A stretch of 64,000 nucleotides of DNA from positions 558,001 through 622,000 of the forward strand of contig CAVQHI010000001.1 of assembly GCA_963712305.1 (NCBI GenBank). Direction: 5' to 3'. This stretch comes from DATFNI01 sp963712305. GTDB lineage: Bacteria > Bacteroidota > Rhodothermia > Balneolales > DATFMH01. Shown piece by piece: positions 27,070 to 36,003 of this stretch. The notes beneath the pieces are model-generated. The model was given only the letters and a program-made list of their open reading frames with translations. It was not told the origin of the DNA and did no database searches. A program made the position numbers and the translations under genes. Numbering within the stretch: position 1 is the stretch's first letter; each line of letters begins with the position of its first letter.

Positions 27070-27744
27070 TTATCCTTCGTTACGCTTACCGGGCTTGTGC
27101 TTGAGCACTTTGGCTTCGATATAAAAGATGATTTCTTCAGCAATGTTTTTTACCTGGTCCCCGGCACGTTCCAGTTTTCGAATCATCGAGATAAGGTTCA
27201 GGCATTGAAACAGTGAATCCGGATAGGATTTCACGAGTTCAGAAATGATATGATTGGCGTCGTTATTGATCTCGTTCAATGTTTCATCCCTCTTGAAGAT
27301 CGATCGCGCAAGACGTGAATCCTCATTTTCAAATGCCTCGGCAGCATCAGAAAGCATGATTTTCAATGAATCGAACATGATCAATACCTGGCTGCGCTCG
27401 AGTAGTTCCTGGGGATAAGGCTCATTTTGATCGATCACAAGCCTTGATATACCGTCGGCAATATCTCCCAAACGCTCCAGGTTTGTGTTGATCTTAAGCA
27501 CAGCCAGCACAAAACGAAGATCCACAGCCATCGGATTGTATAGGGCAAAGATATCTTCACAATCCCGGTCGAGTTTCAGCTCATAAGCGTTCACACGCTT
27601 TTCCTTGGCCACGACTTCATGTGCCAGATCAGGATCAAATTTCGTGAGAGACTGTTCCGACTTGATCATCTGGATTGATACCATGCGGAACATCTCGAGG
27701 ATGTCGTTTTTTAAATGATGAATTTCTGTCTGCAATTGTGTCAT
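27070..27744 (-). CDS. phoU: Phosphate transport regulator PhoU
   Basis: 224 residues, all helical, two PhoU repeats (~10-100 and ~115-205) with the conserved acidic metal-binding pattern (VAKEKRVNAYELKLDRDCEDIFAL in the first, ERAGDQVKNIAEEIIF in the second). It restrains the PhoR/PhoB response and Pst transport when phosphate is plentiful. It ends the pst gene row, 23 bp after pstB. No phoR/phoB pair is in the window. Confidence 0.95.
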   Translation of the reverse strand: MTQLQTEIHHLKNDILEMFRMVSIQMIKSEQSLTKFDPDLAHEVVAKEKRVNAYELKLDRDCEDIFALYNPMAVDLRFVLAVLKINTNLERLGDIADGISRLVIDQNEPYPQELLERSQVLIMFDSLKIMLSDAAEAFENEDSRLARSIFKRDETLNEINNDANHIISELVKSYPDSLFQCLNLISMIRKLERAGDQVKNIAEEIIFYIEAKVLKHKPGKRNEG

Positions 27745-27767
27745 AACACACCGTCCTAATCAAAAAA

Positions 27768-28526
27768 TTAGCTGAATCGTCCCGTAATATAACTTTGTGT
27801 CTTGGAATTTTTGGGATTCGTGAAGACTTCTTTTGTCTGACCATATTCGGTCAGCTCTCCAAGATAGAAAAATGCTGTACGATCACTAACTCGTGCAGCC
27901 TGCTGCATATTATGCGTTACAATGATTATTGTATACTGTTTCTTCAGTTCAACAATCAGATCCTCAATCTTTCCTGATGATATCGGATCGAGTGCTGACG
28001 TCGGCTCATCCAGCAGCATCACATCAGGCCTCATCGCAATCGTTCTGGCAATGCAAAGACGCTGCTGCTGACCACCAGACAGGAATGTGCCTTTTTGATA
28101 AAGCATCTCCTTCACTTCATCCCAAAGGCCGGCTCCTTGTAATGCTTCATGAGCAATCTCGTCCTTTTCCTGCTTCGACAGCTTTATGTTATTCAACTTA
28201 TAACCTGCCAAAACATTATCATAGATACTCATGGTAGGGAATGGATTGGGTTTCTGGAACACCATCCCTACCCTTCTGCGGAGAACAATTGCAGGCATTG
28301 AGTAGATTTCCTTCCCGTCCAGCTGCACCGATCCTTCCGCACGCGCGCCAGGTGTGAGATCATGAATACGATTCAGGCAACGAATAAATGTTGATTTACC
28401 GCACCCCGATGGTCCCATCACTGCTATGATGCGGTTACGGGGGAAAGACATCGAAATATTTTTAAGTACCTGATTGTCGCCGTACCAGGCGTTCAGGTTT
28501 TTAGTTACTAAAACCGGACCTTCCAT
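27768..28526 (-). CDS. pstB: Phosphate ABC transporter ATPase PstB
   Basis: 252 residues. Walker A is GPSGCGKST (~34-42), the Q-loop FQKPNPFP is specific to PstB, the signature is LSGGQQQRLCIAR (~148) and Walker B is VMLLDEPTSALDP. It powers phosphate import at the inner membrane. The start overlaps the pstA end by 19 bp, so translation is probably coupled. Confidence 0.97.
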   Translation of the reverse strand: MEGPVLVTKNLNAWYGDNQVLKNISMSFPRNRIIAVMGPSGCGKSTFIRCLNRIHDLTPGARAEGSVQLDGKEIYSMPAIVLRRRVGMVFQKPNPFPTMSIYDNVLAGYKLNNIKLSKQEKDEIAHEALQGAGLWDEVKEMLYQKGTFLSGGQQQRLCIARTIAMRPDVMLLDEPTSALDPISSGKIEDLIVELKKQYTIIIVTHNMQQAARVSDRTAFFYLGELTEYGQTKEVFTNPKNSKTQSYITGRFS

Positions 28527-29359
28527 TTTTTAATAGCCCATCTGCTTAAAAGATTCATTAACAATACTAAAGCAATAAGAATGAGTGATGCCCCCCATGC
28601 GATCCTGTGCCAGTCCTGGTATGGACTTGTGGCGTAGTTATAGATCAAAAGGGGCAGGTTATCCATCGGTTTAAAGATATTCCAGTTCATGTATGGATTA
28701 CCGAATGCCGTGAACAGCAATGGAGCGGTCTCACCTGCCACACGTGCGATGGCCAGCATCACTCCATTAATAATACCACTTAATCCGGATGGAATAACAA
28801 CTTTGAAAATAACACGATAGTACGGCGCTCCCAGAGCAAGGGCGGCTTCCTTCAGCGTCTCTGGAATGAGCCTCAACGTTTCTTCCGTGGTTCTGACAAC
28901 CAGCGGCAACATCATAACAGCCAGTGCAAAACTACCTGAGAAGGCACTAAACCCACCGGTACTCAATACAATTACCAAATATGCAAAAATGCCAATCACG
29001 ATTGAGGGCGTGCCATTCAAGACTTCAATAGCCAATCGGGTTGCTTTCGATAATTTGCTTTCGGGATGCTCAGACATATACAATCCTGCCATCAATCCTA
29101 CAGGAATGGCCATTAATGATGCGATCAAAACAATCAGCATTGTGCCAATAAGTGCATTGGCTATTCCACCACCTATTTCCCCAACTGGTTTTGGCAGTGT
29201 GACAAAAAACTGCCAATTGATTGCTGATATCCCCTGTTTAAATACATATAATATGATGAATATAAGGGGAAACGCCGACAGTATAGCCAACGTCGTAATG
29301 ACGACTGCAAAAGCCTTGTTCTTAAATTTTCTATAACCAAGGACCGTCTCGTTCATCAC
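28508..29359 (-). CDS. pstA: Phosphate ABC transporter permease PstA
   Basis: 283 residues with six predicted helices. The BPD_transp_1 EAA loop reads ETLKEAALALGAPYYRVIFKVVIP (about residues 185-208), as in PstA. It forms the membrane channel with PstC. It overlaps pstC by 4 bp (ATGA) and pstB by 19 bp. Confidence 0.95.
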   Translation of the reverse strand: MMNETVLGYRKFKNKAFAVVITTLAILSAFPLIFIILYVFKQGISAINWQFFVTLPKPVGEIGGGIANALIGTMLIVLIASLMAIPVGLMAGLYMSEHPESKLSKATRLAIEVLNGTPSIVIGIFAYLVIVLSTGGFSAFSGSFALAVMMLPLVVRTTEETLRLIPETLKEAALALGAPYYRVIFKVVIPSGLSGIINGVMLAIARVAGETAPLLFTAFGNPYMNWNIFKPMDNLPLLIYNYATSPYQDWHRIAWGASLILIALVLLMNLLSRWAIKKWKVRF

Positions 29360-30396
29360 ACAGATATTGAGAATTTCTTAATTATATAACGGCCAACGGA
29401 ATTGATAATCAACGTAACGACAAAGAGTAACAGGCCGATTTCAATCAGAGAAGACAAATGCAATGTTCCCGTTGCCTCTGTAAATTCATTGGCGATGACG
29501 CTCGCCATGGTATTGCCCGTACTGAACAAGCTGTTGGGAATGGCGTTTGTATTACCAATGACCATCGTGACGGCCATTGTTTCTCCTAAGGCACGCCCCA
29601 GCGAGAGAAGCACACCGGCAAATATCCCGGAAAAACTCTGAGGAATGATGATATGACGTACGACTTCGTAACGGGTGGCTCCCAAAGAGTATGCAGCTTC
29701 CTTAAGGTTATCCGGGACCAGGCTGATGACTTCCCGGCTGATTGATGCAGAGTACGGAACAATCATTACCGCAAGGATGACTGATGCGGCAAGAACACCT
29801 ACGCCATACGGCGGCTCATTTAATGCTATGGCCACTTCTCTTACTATGGGTACCAGAACCATCAATCCCCAAAATCCGTATATAACCGAAGGTACACCGG
29901 CCAGCAATTCAATCATATTGCGCAGAACGCCACCCCAGCGGCTTTCCCTGGCGTATTCGCCTAAAAAGACACTGATAGCGAGCGAAAATGGCAGCGATAT
30001 CAATAGCGCTACAAATGAGGTCAGAAGTGTGCCGATCAGAAACGGCAGCGCTCCAAATTTACTGGTAACAGGATTCCAGACTTTATCAACGATGAATGAG
30101 AAGCCGTATGCCTCGATGGATGGCAGTGAATGGAACACCAGTATCAAAAACAATAGAACGATGATCACCAATACTGTGACAACCGACAGTGTAATGACGA
30201 TATTGAACAAACGTTCACGTCTTTCGGGATAAACCGCCTCTTTTAAACGTCTGGATGGTTTCTTTTCAGAATCATTAACAGGTAGATGCTTCTCCACCTC
30301 GTCTCCGGCCTGTTCATGGTTTGATTTACCGTTTTGTGCCAGATCCGAATGACTCAACCCAACGGAAGCATCTGATTTTTCAGTATTCTTACTCAC
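29356..30396 (-). CDS. pstC: Phosphate ABC transporter permease PstC
   Basis: 346 residues. After an unusual ~60-residue hydrophilic N-terminal extension (Asp/Glu/Lys rich, ending in YPERRERLFN) come six helices with the permease EAA loop LKEAAYSLGATRYEVVRHIIIPQ (~240-262). Most PstC proteins start close to the first helix, so the extension is either real or the true start is further in; Bacteroidota members often carry such tails. It is the first gene after the pstS terminator and Pho-box-like repeats, so it probably has its own promoter. Confidence 0.94.
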   Translation of the reverse strand: MSKNTEKSDASVGLSHSDLAQNGKSNHEQAGDEVEKHLPVNDSEKKPSRRLKEAVYPERRERLFNIVITLSVVTVLVIIVLLFLILVFHSLPSIEAYGFSFIVDKVWNPVTSKFGALPFLIGTLLTSFVALLISLPFSLAISVFLGEYARESRWGGVLRNMIELLAGVPSVIYGFWGLMVLVPIVREVAIALNEPPYGVGVLAASVILAVMIVPYSASISREVISLVPDNLKEAAYSLGATRYEVVRHIIIPQSFSGIFAGVLLSLGRALGETMAVTMVIGNTNAIPNSLFSTGNTMASVIANEFTEATGTLHLSSLIEIGLLLFVVTLIINSVGRYIIKKFSISV

Positions 30397-30581
30397 ACGC
30401 TTTTTATTGACGACTTCAGGTCACAATTTGTATCAGCATTTCTGTTTTTGCTCGTTGACCCCTAGCAAGTGATGCTGAATATACTACAGATTGCGTTTTA
30501 TGTAAAAATATAATGTCTCTTTACCCTTATTATCATAGTCTGGCAAGATACAGTCATTACCATCGAATAGAAGTGTCATAA

Positions 30582-30620
30582 AGTTAACGCTACTTTAACA
30601 AATTGTTAAGAAATTATTAA
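30582..30620 (-). promoter_or_regulatory. Pho-box-like direct repeats upstream of pstC
   Basis: Read on the minus strand, four hexamers follow each other at exact 11-bp spacing: TTAATA (30620-30615), TTAACA (30609-30604), TTAAAG (30598-30593) and TTAACT (30587-30582). PhoP/PhoB-family regulators bind such repeats, and TTAACA is the B. subtilis PhoP consensus. They lie ~185 bp before the pstC ATG and just after the pstS terminator. Confidence 0.65.
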
Positions 30621-30621
30621 C

Positions 30622-30663
30622 AACATAAAAAGGCCTCCTGCGAAAAATAGCACAGGAGGCCTT
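30622..30663 (-). terminator. Terminator of pstS
   Basis: An 11-bp perfect stem (AAGGCCTCCTG at 30630-30640 with CAGGAGGCCTT at 30653-30663) is followed on the minus strand by TTTTATGTT. It lies 55 bp past the pstS stop. It probably makes pstS transcript more abundant than pstCAB, as is usual for binding proteins. Confidence 0.88.
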
Positions 30664-30718
30664 GAATATCAGAATATAAGATTACAGATCAATGAGTTAG
30701 CTAAAAATCAGACAACTA

Positions 30719-31828
30719 TTATTTGTTCAATAATTTCTGTCCGTTGTAAGTAACAGACTCAAGATTATTTTCTGCAACCTTCAGAGCGGCATCAGGCAGT
30801 GGAGCATAATCGAGTGGTTTGGCGTATTGCTGGCCATCGTTGAGCATCCACCATACCAGGTTAGCTACATCTTTGGCTTTTGCCATCGAGGATACGCTTG
30901 TACTCAGATTTTTATAAAGAATCAGATAGGTGAAGCTACTGATTGGGTAACCCTGAGCTGCATCAGTATTGGTGATGGAAACACGAGCATCAGCTGGAAT
31001 AGTCACATTAGCAGCCTGGCTGACTGACTCAAGACTTGGAGTGACGTAGTTGCCACTCTTGTTCTTCAGATCGGCGTAAGGCATGTTGTTCTGCAGAGCG
31101 TAGATCAGTTCCACATAACCCATGGCTCCAGGAGTTTGTTTTACAAGCCCTGCTACACCAGGATTTCCTTTACCACCCAAACCGACAGGCCAGTTGAGTG
31201 ATTTGCCTGTTCCGACCTGACTTTCCCAGGCTTTGCTCACTTTGGTCAAATAATCAGAGAAGATGTAAGTTGTTCCACTGCCATCGGAACGGTGCACAAC
31301 CGTAATATTTGTATTAGGCAGATTCACGCCGGGATTGGCAGCTTTGATGCGACTGTCATTCCATTTCTTGATCTTGCCAAGAAACATGTCGGCTACGATC
31401 TCCGGTGTCATCTTCAGTTTCGGACTGCCCGGAAGGTTATAGGTGATGACAACAGCGCCAAGGCAGGTCGGGATGTGAACGATAGCTGCAGGTGCCTGTT
31501 TCATTTCGTCATCACTCATCGGGGCATCTGAGGCACCAAAATCAACGGTCTTGTTGTCCATTTGACGGATACCGCCCCCTGAACCGATCGCCTGATAATT
31601 GACCTGAACTTTGTGAGACTTTCCATACTCACTAAACATTTTCGAGTACAGTGGATATGGGAATGTTGCGCCTGCGGCTTGCAAATCGGTAACGGAGCCG
31701 CTCTCTGAACTTTGCGTTGCCTGACTATTCTGATTCCCGCTTTTTTTATTACTGCAAGCGCACATCACGCCGCCAACCAGCAACATCAGGAGCACCTTAA
31801 ATGAGATAGATCGCATCTTATTATTCAT
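30719..31828 (-). CDS. pstS: Phosphate-binding lipoprotein PstS
   Basis: 369 residues from the Met at 31828 (MNNKMRSISF); the frame extends 15 codons upstream, but that stretch is not signal-like. A lipoprotein signal (VLLMLLVGGVMCAC) is followed by the PBP_like fold. Phosphate contacts include AAGATFPYPLYSKMF near the N-terminus, GSGGGIRQM, and HRSDGSGTTYIFSDYL (~200). It captures phosphate in the periplasm and hands it to PstCAB. It sits between the porin gene and its own terminator. Confidence 0.94.
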   Translation of the reverse strand: MNNKMRSISFKVLLMLLVGGVMCACSNKKSGNQNSQATQSSESGSVTDLQAAGATFPYPLYSKMFSEYGKSHKVQVNYQAIGSGGGIRQMDNKTVDFGASDAPMSDDEMKQAPAAIVHIPTCLGAVVITYNLPGSPKLKMTPEIVADMFLGKIKKWNDSRIKAANPGVNLPNTNITVVHRSDGSGTTYIFSDYLTKVSKAWESQVGTGKSLNWPVGLGGKGNPGVAGLVKQTPGAMGYVELIYALQNNMPYADLKNKSGNYVTPSLESVSQAANVTIPADARVSITNTDAAQGYPISSFTYLILYKNLSTSVSSMAKAKDVANLVWWMLNDGQQYAKPLDYAPLPDAALKVAENNLESVTYNGQKLLNK

Positions 31829-31893
31829 GGATATTGTTTTTTTGATTTGTTTATATATGATCAGTTTTACCAATTTCGACGTTCACGTCGCTC

Positions 31894-32964
31894 TTAGAAT
31901 TTGTAGAAAAATGTAACGCGCGCAACAACGTCAGCCTTTGTCGTCGGAGAACCATTCTTGGCACCGTACCCATTGATCCAGAAATTCGGCATGAAATGAA
32001 CATTTTTTGCGGCCAGATAATCGAGGCCGAAGAGAAGAAAATTCTCGTTGTAATTTCCCGACTTATCCGGGTTGTAGAAGTCGTAGCGCGCAAAACCGTT
32101 CAATTTGTCTTTGATCAGGGTCCCGTGTGTGAATATTGAGACTCCTGCAGGGTCTGAATTCATTGTATTATTCTGTACGGCATTCTTCCTTATCTGCGTT
32201 GCCACAGAGACGCCCAGGGTAAAATCCGGTACCTGGTAGCCCGCAAAACCTTTCAAAGTTGTGGTTCCGGTATTGGTTCCTCCGACACTGCTTCCTGCGT
32301 AGTCAGTATAGGCTTCAAGAAGGTATTTGTCATTCAACCGTGCATGCACTTCGAGATAGATTTTCTTGTACTTGTTGCTTTCGGGTTTGGCCCCGGTACC
32401 ATTGCCAATCATAACGGTGTAGCCTACCGTTCCTTTTTTATTGAAGTTACCTTCCAGGGCAACACCAAGATCGTTGGATCCCCCCAGTTTTCGCATGTCC
32501 ATCAGGGTCTTTTCCACAGAACGGTATCCCCAGATATGTTCAGTGAACGTGGCAAATGTTGGCGTCGCCGTATGACCCACAATCAGGTTTCCATATGGTA
32601 TGATATCTTTTATTTTCACTTCCGCATCTTTCAGATAAAAAGCACGATTACGATCGCCGAGATAGTTTTCTTCATGTGCTAACTCAATTTTACCTGTAAT
32701 CTTCGGAGTAAAGTTATAAGTGTATCCAAAATAGACCCTGCGAATATCAAATGCATTCGCATCTTTTTGTTGACCTGCATATTCAGCTGTACTAAATGGA
32801 TGGGAGTTACCAGATAACTTGTAGTAGTAATCCCCAAAAAATTGTACAAATACATCTCCGTTCGGTTTAAAATCGCTCTTTTCCTGAGCACGAACAGATA
32901 CAAACGGTATAATTAAAAGAACAGTAAGTAAGGCATAGCTTACCCTCGCGTTGACACACTTCAT
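31894..32964 (-). CDS. Outer-membrane porin of the phosphate cluster
   Basis: 356 residues. A signal peptide (cleaved after SVRAQ) precedes a beta-barrel with alternating aromatic strands and a terminal Phe (RVTFFYKF), the outer-membrane assembly signal. The GKIELAHEEN and KDAEVKIKDIIPYGNLIVGHTATPT region resembles the phosphate-selective porin O/P group. It lies directly upstream of pstS in the same orientation (65 bp from the pstS start used here), so it most likely lets phosphate across the outer membrane. Substrate specificity is inferred only from the neighbours. Confidence 0.8.
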   Translation of the reverse strand: MKCVNARVSYALLTVLLIIPFVSVRAQEKSDFKPNGDVFVQFFGDYYYKLSGNSHPFSTAEYAGQQKDANAFDIRRVYFGYTYNFTPKITGKIELAHEENYLGDRNRAFYLKDAEVKIKDIIPYGNLIVGHTATPTFATFTEHIWGYRSVEKTLMDMRKLGGSNDLGVALEGNFNKKGTVGYTVMIGNGTGAKPESNKYKKIYLEVHARLNDKYLLEAYTDYAGSSVGGTNTGTTTLKGFAGYQVPDFTLGVSVATQIRKNAVQNNTMNSDPAGVSIFTHGTLIKDKLNGFARYDFYNPDKSGNYNENFLLFGLDYLAAKNVHFMPNFWINGYGAKNGSPTTKADVVARVTFFYKF

Positions 32965-33094
32965 ATTTCAAAGAAAGATTAAGAAGGATTAAGAAGGATA
33001 TTTGTTTATTTGCTCACACAATGCACCGGACACCATGGCTTTCTCCGATGCGACCATAAGTAACCGCTGTTATATTACCTGAGTTTTATATGTG

Positions 33095-33111
33095 TATTAA
33101 GTAATTGTTAA
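33095..33111 (-). promoter_or_regulatory. Possible Pho-box half upstream of the porin
   Basis: On the minus strand TTAACA (33111-33106) and TTAATA (33100-33095) are 11 bp apart, with ATTAC between. This matches the units upstream of pstC. They are 131 bp before the porin start. Only two units are convincing. Confidence 0.45.
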
Positions 33112-33401
33112 GTAATAAGAGAAGAGAATGAAATAAAATGAGCGCAACTAATTAAATAACAATTACATGATATCAAGAGTTTAATCTATTGTCTTTCCGG
33201 CAGCATTAATACTCTTTTGAAAACAACCCTAAACAGATCCGGCAATCAATCCGTGGTTTCTGCGTTTAAGTGGCTAATAAATAGTGAAGAACCTTTAAAA
33301 ATGTTTGCGGCAGAGGCACGGAATAACACTGGATAATATACCCGATCAGAGTATTTATTGGTTTATGGTCTCTCTTGGTTTCAGACAGGGAATTAAGAAG
33401 C

Positions 33402-33426
33402 CCCGGCGCACCTTGAATGCGCCAGG
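33402..33426 (-). terminator. Terminator of pgk
   Basis: The minus-strand stem CCTGGCGCA / TGCGCCGGG has nine pairs (one G-T) and a seven-base loop, 20 bp after the pgk stop. The T-tract after it is short and broken. Confidence 0.65.
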
Positions 33427-33446
33427 ACTACAAATATATCTATTAC

Positions 33447-34640
33447 TTATTTATCTGTGAGCGAAGTAATGCCAGGGAGCTCTTTTCCTTCCAGGTATTC
33501 CAGGCTGGCACCACCACCTGTGGATACATGAGACACCTGCTCTGCCAGGCCGGCTTTCTTAATAGCGGATGCAGAATCGCCACCGCCGATGATGGTAGTG
33601 GCTCCCTTTTCGGTCGCATCAGCCATGGCACGGGCGATCGCGAAAGTCCCTTTGGCAAAGTTATCCATTTCGAAGACGCCCATCGGTCCATTCCAAAGCA
33701 CGGTCTTCGCATTACGCACGATATCGCCAAACAGTTTCTGTGTTTTGCTGCCGATATCCATAGCCAGCCATCCGTCCGGGATACCGTCTTCACCGACTTC
33801 TTTATGATTGGCTTCGTTTTTAAAATCATCAGCAACAATAGAATCGATCGGTAGTTTCAGGTCGACACTCTTGTCTTTGGCTTTTTTCATCAACTCACCT
33901 GCAAGTCCGACTTTATCTTCCTCGAGCAGCGATTTCCCGATTGGCAATCCTTTTGCTTTGTAGAACGTGTAGGTCATTCCGCCGCCAACGATAATCGTAT
34001 CCACTTTGCCAAGCAGATTTTCGATCACTCCTATCTTGTCGGATACTTTGGCACCGCCAAGTACTGCTACAAACGGACGGTTCGGATCGTTAACTGCTCC
34101 TTCAAGATATTTGATCTCTTTCTCTAGCAGAAATCCGGCTGCAGCGGGTTGAAGAAATTCTGTGATTCCCGCTACCGAGCAATGTGCACGGTGTGAGCTT
34201 CCGAAAGCATCGTTGATAAAAAGATCGCCTAATTCAGCCAGTTGTTTGGAGAAAGACTCATCATTTTTTGTTTCGCCTGCGTGGAAACGGACGTTTTCCA
34301 GAAGAACGATCTCGCCTGGCTTGGCAGCATCGATCGCCTTTTTAGCACCATCCCCAATACAATCACTTCCAAAATGAACCCTCGTATCGACCAGTTTCTT
34401 CAGATATTCTGCAACCGGTTTAAGACTGAACTCGGGTTTGGGTTCCCCCTTTGGACGTCCAAGGTGACTAAGCAGGATGCACAATCCACCATGTTCAGTT
34501 ACATACTTGATACTCGGCAAGGCCTGCACGATGCGATTGTCATCGGTTATGACACCGTTATCGAGAGGTACGTTGAAATCAACGCGCATCACAACCTTTT
34601 TACCCTCAAGGTCGACGTCGCGTATAGTTAGTTTTGCCAT
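33447..34640 (-). CDS. pgk: Phosphoglycerate kinase
   Basis: 397 residues, the normal length. It converts 1,3-bisphosphoglycerate and ADP to 3-phosphoglycerate and ATP in glycolysis. Signature features: VVMRVDFNVPLDNG near the N-terminus, HLGRPKG (~60), ENVRFHAGE, DAFGSSHRAHCSV, the hinge VLGGAKVSDKI, WNGPMGVFEM and the nucleotide site GGGDSASAIKKAG. All catalytic positions look intact. It is a single gene divergent from the cysteine desulfurase. Confidence 0.97.
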   Translation of the reverse strand: MAKLTIRDVDLEGKKVVMRVDFNVPLDNGVITDDNRIVQALPSIKYVTEHGGLCILLSHLGRPKGEPKPEFSLKPVAEYLKKLVDTRVHFGSDCIGDGAKKAIDAAKPGEIVLLENVRFHAGETKNDESFSKQLAELGDLFINDAFGSSHRAHCSVAGITEFLQPAAAGFLLEKEIKYLEGAVNDPNRPFVAVLGGAKVSDKIGVIENLLGKVDTIIVGGGMTYTFYKAKGLPIGKSLLEEDKVGLAGELMKKAKDKSVDLKLPIDSIVADDFKNEANHKEVGEDGIPDGWLAMDIGSKTQKLFGDIVRNAKTVLWNGPMGVFEMDNFAKGTFAIARAMADATEKGATTIIGGGDSASAIKKAGLAEQVSHVSTGGGASLEYLEGKELPGITSLTDK

Positions 34641-34839
34641 AATATTCTCTTTCTTTTGCGATTCAATATGTTGCGGTAAAAACTGTTATCTGTAAAAATA
34701 AGCTATGCACAGCAGAAATAGAAGAAACGGTTCGGTTAACAATTATCAGTAAGAGGCATTCGAACCGTTAACTTATTCGTTACATTCTTGTTAACTTTAG
34801 ATAAATTATGGCAATTGAATTATCATTTATTGCGCATTT

Positions 34840-36003
34840 ATGAACGACCGAATGGTTTATCTTGATCATGCAGCAACAACCCCTGTTGATCACCGGGTTG
34901 TAGATAGCATGCTACCGTACTTTACAGATCATTACGGCAACGCGTCTTCCATTCATGAGATGGGCCGGAAGGCCAATGTTGCTGTGGAAGAAGCACGTCA
35001 AAAAGTGGCAAATGCCATTGGAGCCGAGCCGAAAGAGATCGTGTTTACCAGCGGTGGTACAGAGAGCAATAACTCCGCATTACGTGGAGCAGTTGAAGCT
35101 ACCGGTAAAAGCCGGGTTATAACTTCCAATGCCGAACATCATGCGGTACTCCACACTGCTGAACATCTCGCTAAAACGGGAGCAGAACTGACCATTCTTC
35201 CTGTCGGATCGGACGGACGAATTACTCCGCAACAGGTAGCTGACGCTATTGATGATGATACGGCTATCGTCAGCCTGATGTATGTAAATAATGAGATCGG
35301 TGCGCTCAACCCCATTTCTGAAATTGCTGAAGTCTGCCATGAACGCAATGTGCTCTTTCATTCTGATACCGTTCAGGCACTCGGAAAGATTCCGGTTAAT
35401 GTTGATGAACTGGGCTTGGATTTTCTGAGTATGAGTGCTCACAAATTTTACGGTCCCAAAGGAGTCGGAGCGCTGTATATCCGCAACGGCGTCGAGTGGA
35501 ATCCCTGGATGACCGGCGGATCACAAGAACGGAAACGGCGCGGCGGCACTTTGAATGTGCCCGGCATTGTCGGCCTTGGCAGAGCGTTGGAGCTCGCTGT
35601 TAATGAGATAGAAGACAATACACGACATATTCATCATTTGCAGCAACAACTCTATCGCGGGCTCTCAGAACGTTTCCCTGGCTTGATTCATACCAATAGT
35701 GATCCGATAAACGGATTGTACAACATTGTGAATATTTCGATTGACGCGGGACCAGAACAAGCTGTAGATGGCGAGATGCTTTTGTTGAATCTTGATATCG
35801 AAGGCATCGCTTGTTCCAATGGATCAGCTTGTTCGTCAGGTGCTGTTGAACCATCGCATGTGCTAAAAGCAATCGGACTCGATCCGAAAATCGCCGGTGC
35901 AAGCCTTCGTTTTAGTCTTGGCAAGGACAATACCGAAGATGATGTAATCTATTCCCTGGATAGCCTCGAAGCAATCCTCGATCGTATGCTTAAAACAACA
36001 TGA
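34840..36003 (+). CDS. Cysteine desulfurase (IscS/NifS family)
   Basis: 387 residues, class V aminotransferase fold. It takes sulfur from cysteine for Fe-S clusters or tRNA thiolation. The PLP lysine is Lys202 in MSAHKFYGPKG; the sulfur-carrying Cys331 is in NGSACSSGAVEPSHVL. The N-terminal YLDHAATTPVD is typical. The long active-site loop marks group I (IscS/NifS), not SufS. No iscU, sufBCD or mnmA is adjacent. Its TGA overlaps the ATG of the next gene (ATGA). Confidence 0.93.
   Translation: MNDRMVYLDHAATTPVDHRVVDSMLPYFTDHYGNASSIHEMGRKANVAVEEARQKVANAIGAEPKEIVFTSGGTESNNSALRGAVEATGKSRVITSNAEHHAVLHTAEHLAKTGAELTILPVGSDGRITPQQVADAIDDDTAIVSLMYVNNEIGALNPISEIAEVCHERNVLFHSDTVQALGKIPVNVDELGLDFLSMSAHKFYGPKGVGALYIRNGVEWNPWMTGGSQERKRRGGTLNVPGIVGLGRALELAVNEIEDNTRHIHHLQQQLYRGLSERFPGLIHTNSDPINGLYNIVNISIDAGPEQAVDGEMLLLNLDIEGIACSNGSACSSGAVEPSHVLKAIGLDPKIAGASLRFSLGKDNTEDDVIYSLDSLEAILDRMLKTT

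Larger units (their letters stand above)
30397..30718. other. pstS-pstC intergenic region
   Basis: 322 bp that contain, in order of minus-strand transcription, the pstS terminator, the four 11-bp-spaced hexamers, and a ~185-bp AT-rich leader before pstC. No ORF is supported. It appears to split the phosphate cluster into two transcription units. Confidence 0.6.
32965..33446. other. Upstream region of the porin-pst cluster
   Basis: 482 bp between the porin ATG and the pgk stop. It holds a two-unit Pho-box-like repeat (33095-33111), a duplicated GATTAAGAAG near the porin start (32979-32998) and the pgk terminator at the far end. Nothing else is recognised; no tRNA or riboswitch was seen. Confidence 0.5.

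Noticed and set aside
33200..33400. tRNA or riboswitch in the pgk-porin gap
   Set aside because: No cloverleaf, T-loop or conserved aptamer core was found on either strand.
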